Part shown: piece after piece, positions 62,838 through 64,000 of the stretch
How positions within the stretch are numbered: the first letter of the stretch is position 1
Layout of the letters: each line of letters starts with the position of its first letter
Assembly: GCA_022184915.1 (NCBI GenBank)
Contig: JAGTJU010000003.1
Span: 310,001 to 374,000 of the forward strand
Length of the DNA stretch: 64,000 bases
Source: Myxococcales bacterium
GTDB taxonomy: Bacteria > Myxococcota_A > Polyangia > Fen-1088
Direction of reading: 5' to 3'
Made by a program: the position numbers and the translations under genes
The notes under the pieces: generated by a model
Database searches by the model: none
Told to the model about the DNA's origin: nothing
Seen by the model: only the letters and a program-made list of their open reading frames with translations

Positions 62838-63935
62838 TCAGGAGGGAGCGGGAGCCGCGAGCGCCCGCTCCAGGAAGTCCACGATGGTGGCTGCCGCCTC
62901 CGGGCGCGCCAGACCGCGCATGGCCACGGCCATGGACTCGAGGCGTGAGCCATCGGCCAAGAGCGCGGCCAGCGTGTCGGCAAGGCGCACCGGTGTGGTC
63001 TCGGCCTGCGGGAGCACCACGGCCGCTCCCACCTGCGCAAACGCCTCGGCGTTCCGGGTCTGGTGGTCATCCGCCGCCGTTGGCAACGGCACCAACAGCG
63101 CGGGCCGCCCGCAGATGGCGAGCTCGGCCAGGGTCAGCGCCCCGGCCCGCCCGATGACCAGCGTGGCCGCCCCGTAGGCCGAAACCATGTCGTCGATGAA
63201 GGGCCGCACCGTCACCTGCGCCGAGAGCCCCGCGGCCCGGTAGCCCGCTTCGATGCGCTCGGCATCAGCGCGGCCCGTCTGGTGGACCACGGTGACGGCC
63301 AGCCCGCGCGCCACGAGCAGCGGCAGCGCCCCCAGCATCAGGTCGTTGACAGCCCGCGCGCCCTGGCTGCCCCCCACCACGAGAAGCCGGACCTCGCTTA
63401 CCCCCGGGGGAGGGGCGGCGCCTCGCGCGGCCTCAACGAAGACCCTACGCACGGGGTTCCCGGTGTCCTGGGTGCGCCCCACGGCGAAGGCCGAAGCCGC
63501 CTCGGGAAAGCCCAGGAACACACGGCGCGCAAAGCGGCCGAGCACCTTGTTCGTGAACCCGGGAACGCTGTTTTGCTCCTGAAGCGCCGTGCGCCGGGCC
63601 GTCAGCGCCGCCATCAGCACCAGGGGCCCCGAAGCGTAGCCTCCCACGCCCAGCACCCAGTCGGGGCGGAAGCGCCGCAAGATGCCCAGCGACTGCAAAA
63701 AGGCCTTCGGCAAGCGGAAGAGCCCCCGCAGCGTGCCTGCCAGGCCCATGCGCTTGAGCCCGCTCACCTGCAGGAGTTCGAGCGGGTACCCGGCGGCGGG
63801 AACGACCTTGGCCTCGAGACCGCGGGACGTGCCCACGAACAGCACCTCTCCGCCCCGCCTCTGCACCTCTTCGGCCACGGCGAGCCCCGGGTAAAGATGC
63901 CCCCCGGTGCCGCCACCGGCCACGATGAGCTTCAT
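62838..63935 (-). CDS. murG: UDP-N-acetylglucosamine transferase MurG
   Basis: 365 residues. N-terminal LIVAGGGTGGHLYPGLAVAEE, the UDP/lipid I loop GVGGYASGPLVLMAAL, LLVVGGSQGARAVNDLML, and the C-terminal GRAGALTLAELAICGRPALLVPLP. GT28 enzyme that makes lipid II at the inner leaflet. Starts 4 bases inside the preceding (ftsW-like) gene. Its usual neighbour murC is 14.4 kb away. Confidence 0.97.
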   Translation of the reverse strand: MKLIVAGGGTGGHLYPGLAVAEEVQRRGGEVLFVGTSRGLEAKVVPAAGYPLELLQVSGLKRMGLAGTLRGLFRLPKAFLQSLGILRRFRPDWVLGVGGYASGPLVLMAALTARRTALQEQNSVPGFTNKVLGRFARRVFLGFPEAASAFAVGRTQDTGNPVRRVFVEAARGAAPPPGVSEVRLLVVGGSQGARAVNDLMLGALPLLVARGLAVTVVHQTGRADAERIEAGYRAAGLSAQVTVRPFIDDMVSAYGAATLVIGRAGALTLAELAICGRPALLVPLPTAADDHQTRNAEAFAQVGAAVVLPQAETTPVRLADTLAALLADGSRLESMAVAMRGLARPEAAATIVDFLERALAAPAPS

Positions 63936-64000
63936 GCGTGGGCCTCGGGCTCCGAGGTGGGGGCGGGCACGCGGCGACGCCGGCCCGTCTCCACCACCAC
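63932..64000 (-). CDS. C-terminal tail of the gene upstream of murG, probably ftsW (runs off the right edge)
   Basis: The last 22 codons plus stop of a minus-strand frame (ending RRVPAPTSEPEAHA) overlap the murG start as ATGA. This basic, Pro-rich tail and its position immediately before murG fit the C-terminus of the lipid II flippase/polymerase FtsW, but only position supports the name. Confidence 0.45.
   Translation of the reverse strand: MVVETGRRRRVPAPTSEPEAHA

Overview
This 64 kb window is GC-rich (roughly two-thirds G+C by eye), gene-dense and protein-coding throughout; I saw no rRNA, tRNA, CRISPR array or complete insertion sequence. It looks like a chromosome of a Myxococcota-type (former Deltaproteobacteria) bacterium. 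The clues are many lipoproteins with long Gly/Ala linkers after the lipobox, an ECF-sigma/carboxypeptidase-like-repeat fusion, MauG-like di-haem peroxidases paired with lipoproteins, RegB/RegA, class I fumarase, and a dcw cluster. The phylum is an inference from gene content, not from a search.

Layout. 1-2861 (minus): a Gly-rich lipoprotein followed by the N-terminal part of an alpha-2-macroglobulin-like protein that runs off the left edge. 2862-3829: mostly decayed sequence with the remnant of an Rpn/YhgA-type gene. 3830-5709 (plus): lipoprotein plus di-haem peroxidase. 5767-10421 (minus): an XRE regulator/nucleotidyltransferase-fold pair, an ABC exporter and a solitary AAA ATPase with a winged-helix tail. 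10625-11938 (plus): a Pro-rich single-pass membrane protein and a CDP-alcohol phosphatidyltransferase. 11952-14962 (minus): a split YeeE/YedE-type transporter and an MbnH/MbnP-type pair. 15102-16927 (plus): a RegB/RegA redox two-component system. 16933-21140 (minus): a 64-aa protein and nucleotidyltransferase pair, then a very large sigma-factor fusion with periplasmic carboxypeptidase-regulatory-like repeats and a PDZ domain.

21266-28387 is an accessory-looking stretch: Uma2, a VOC protein, a secreted protein, a Phd/ParE toxin-antitoxin pair with a clear promoter and operator, a LysR/pirin divergon, and a tightly coupled three-gene cassette (TIGR04255-type protein, HTH protein, unrecognised protein), which is the best candidate here for an undescribed system. 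28475-42987 is mostly housekeeping and envelope: beta-barrel protein, alpha/beta hydrolase, APC permease, SppA peptidase, GlgX, CDF transporter, class I fumarase, M50 protease, histidine phosphatase.

43147-64000 carries the cell-division/cell-wall cluster on the minus strand: (ftsW tail)-murG, then, after about 14.4 kb of other genes, murC-ftsQ-ftsA-ftsZ. The intervening block holds a secreted EEP-fold protein, a transglutaminase/DUF2126 protein, a ferritin-like protein, a FadL-type porin, and an envelope-glycan set (two GT39-like membrane proteins, metallophosphoesterase, UbiA-type prenyltransferase, methyltransferase). It ends with an outer-membrane TPR/beta-barrel lipoprotein gene that carries an apparent one-base frameshift in a G-run. 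Many start/stop overlaps of 4 bp mark translational coupling.
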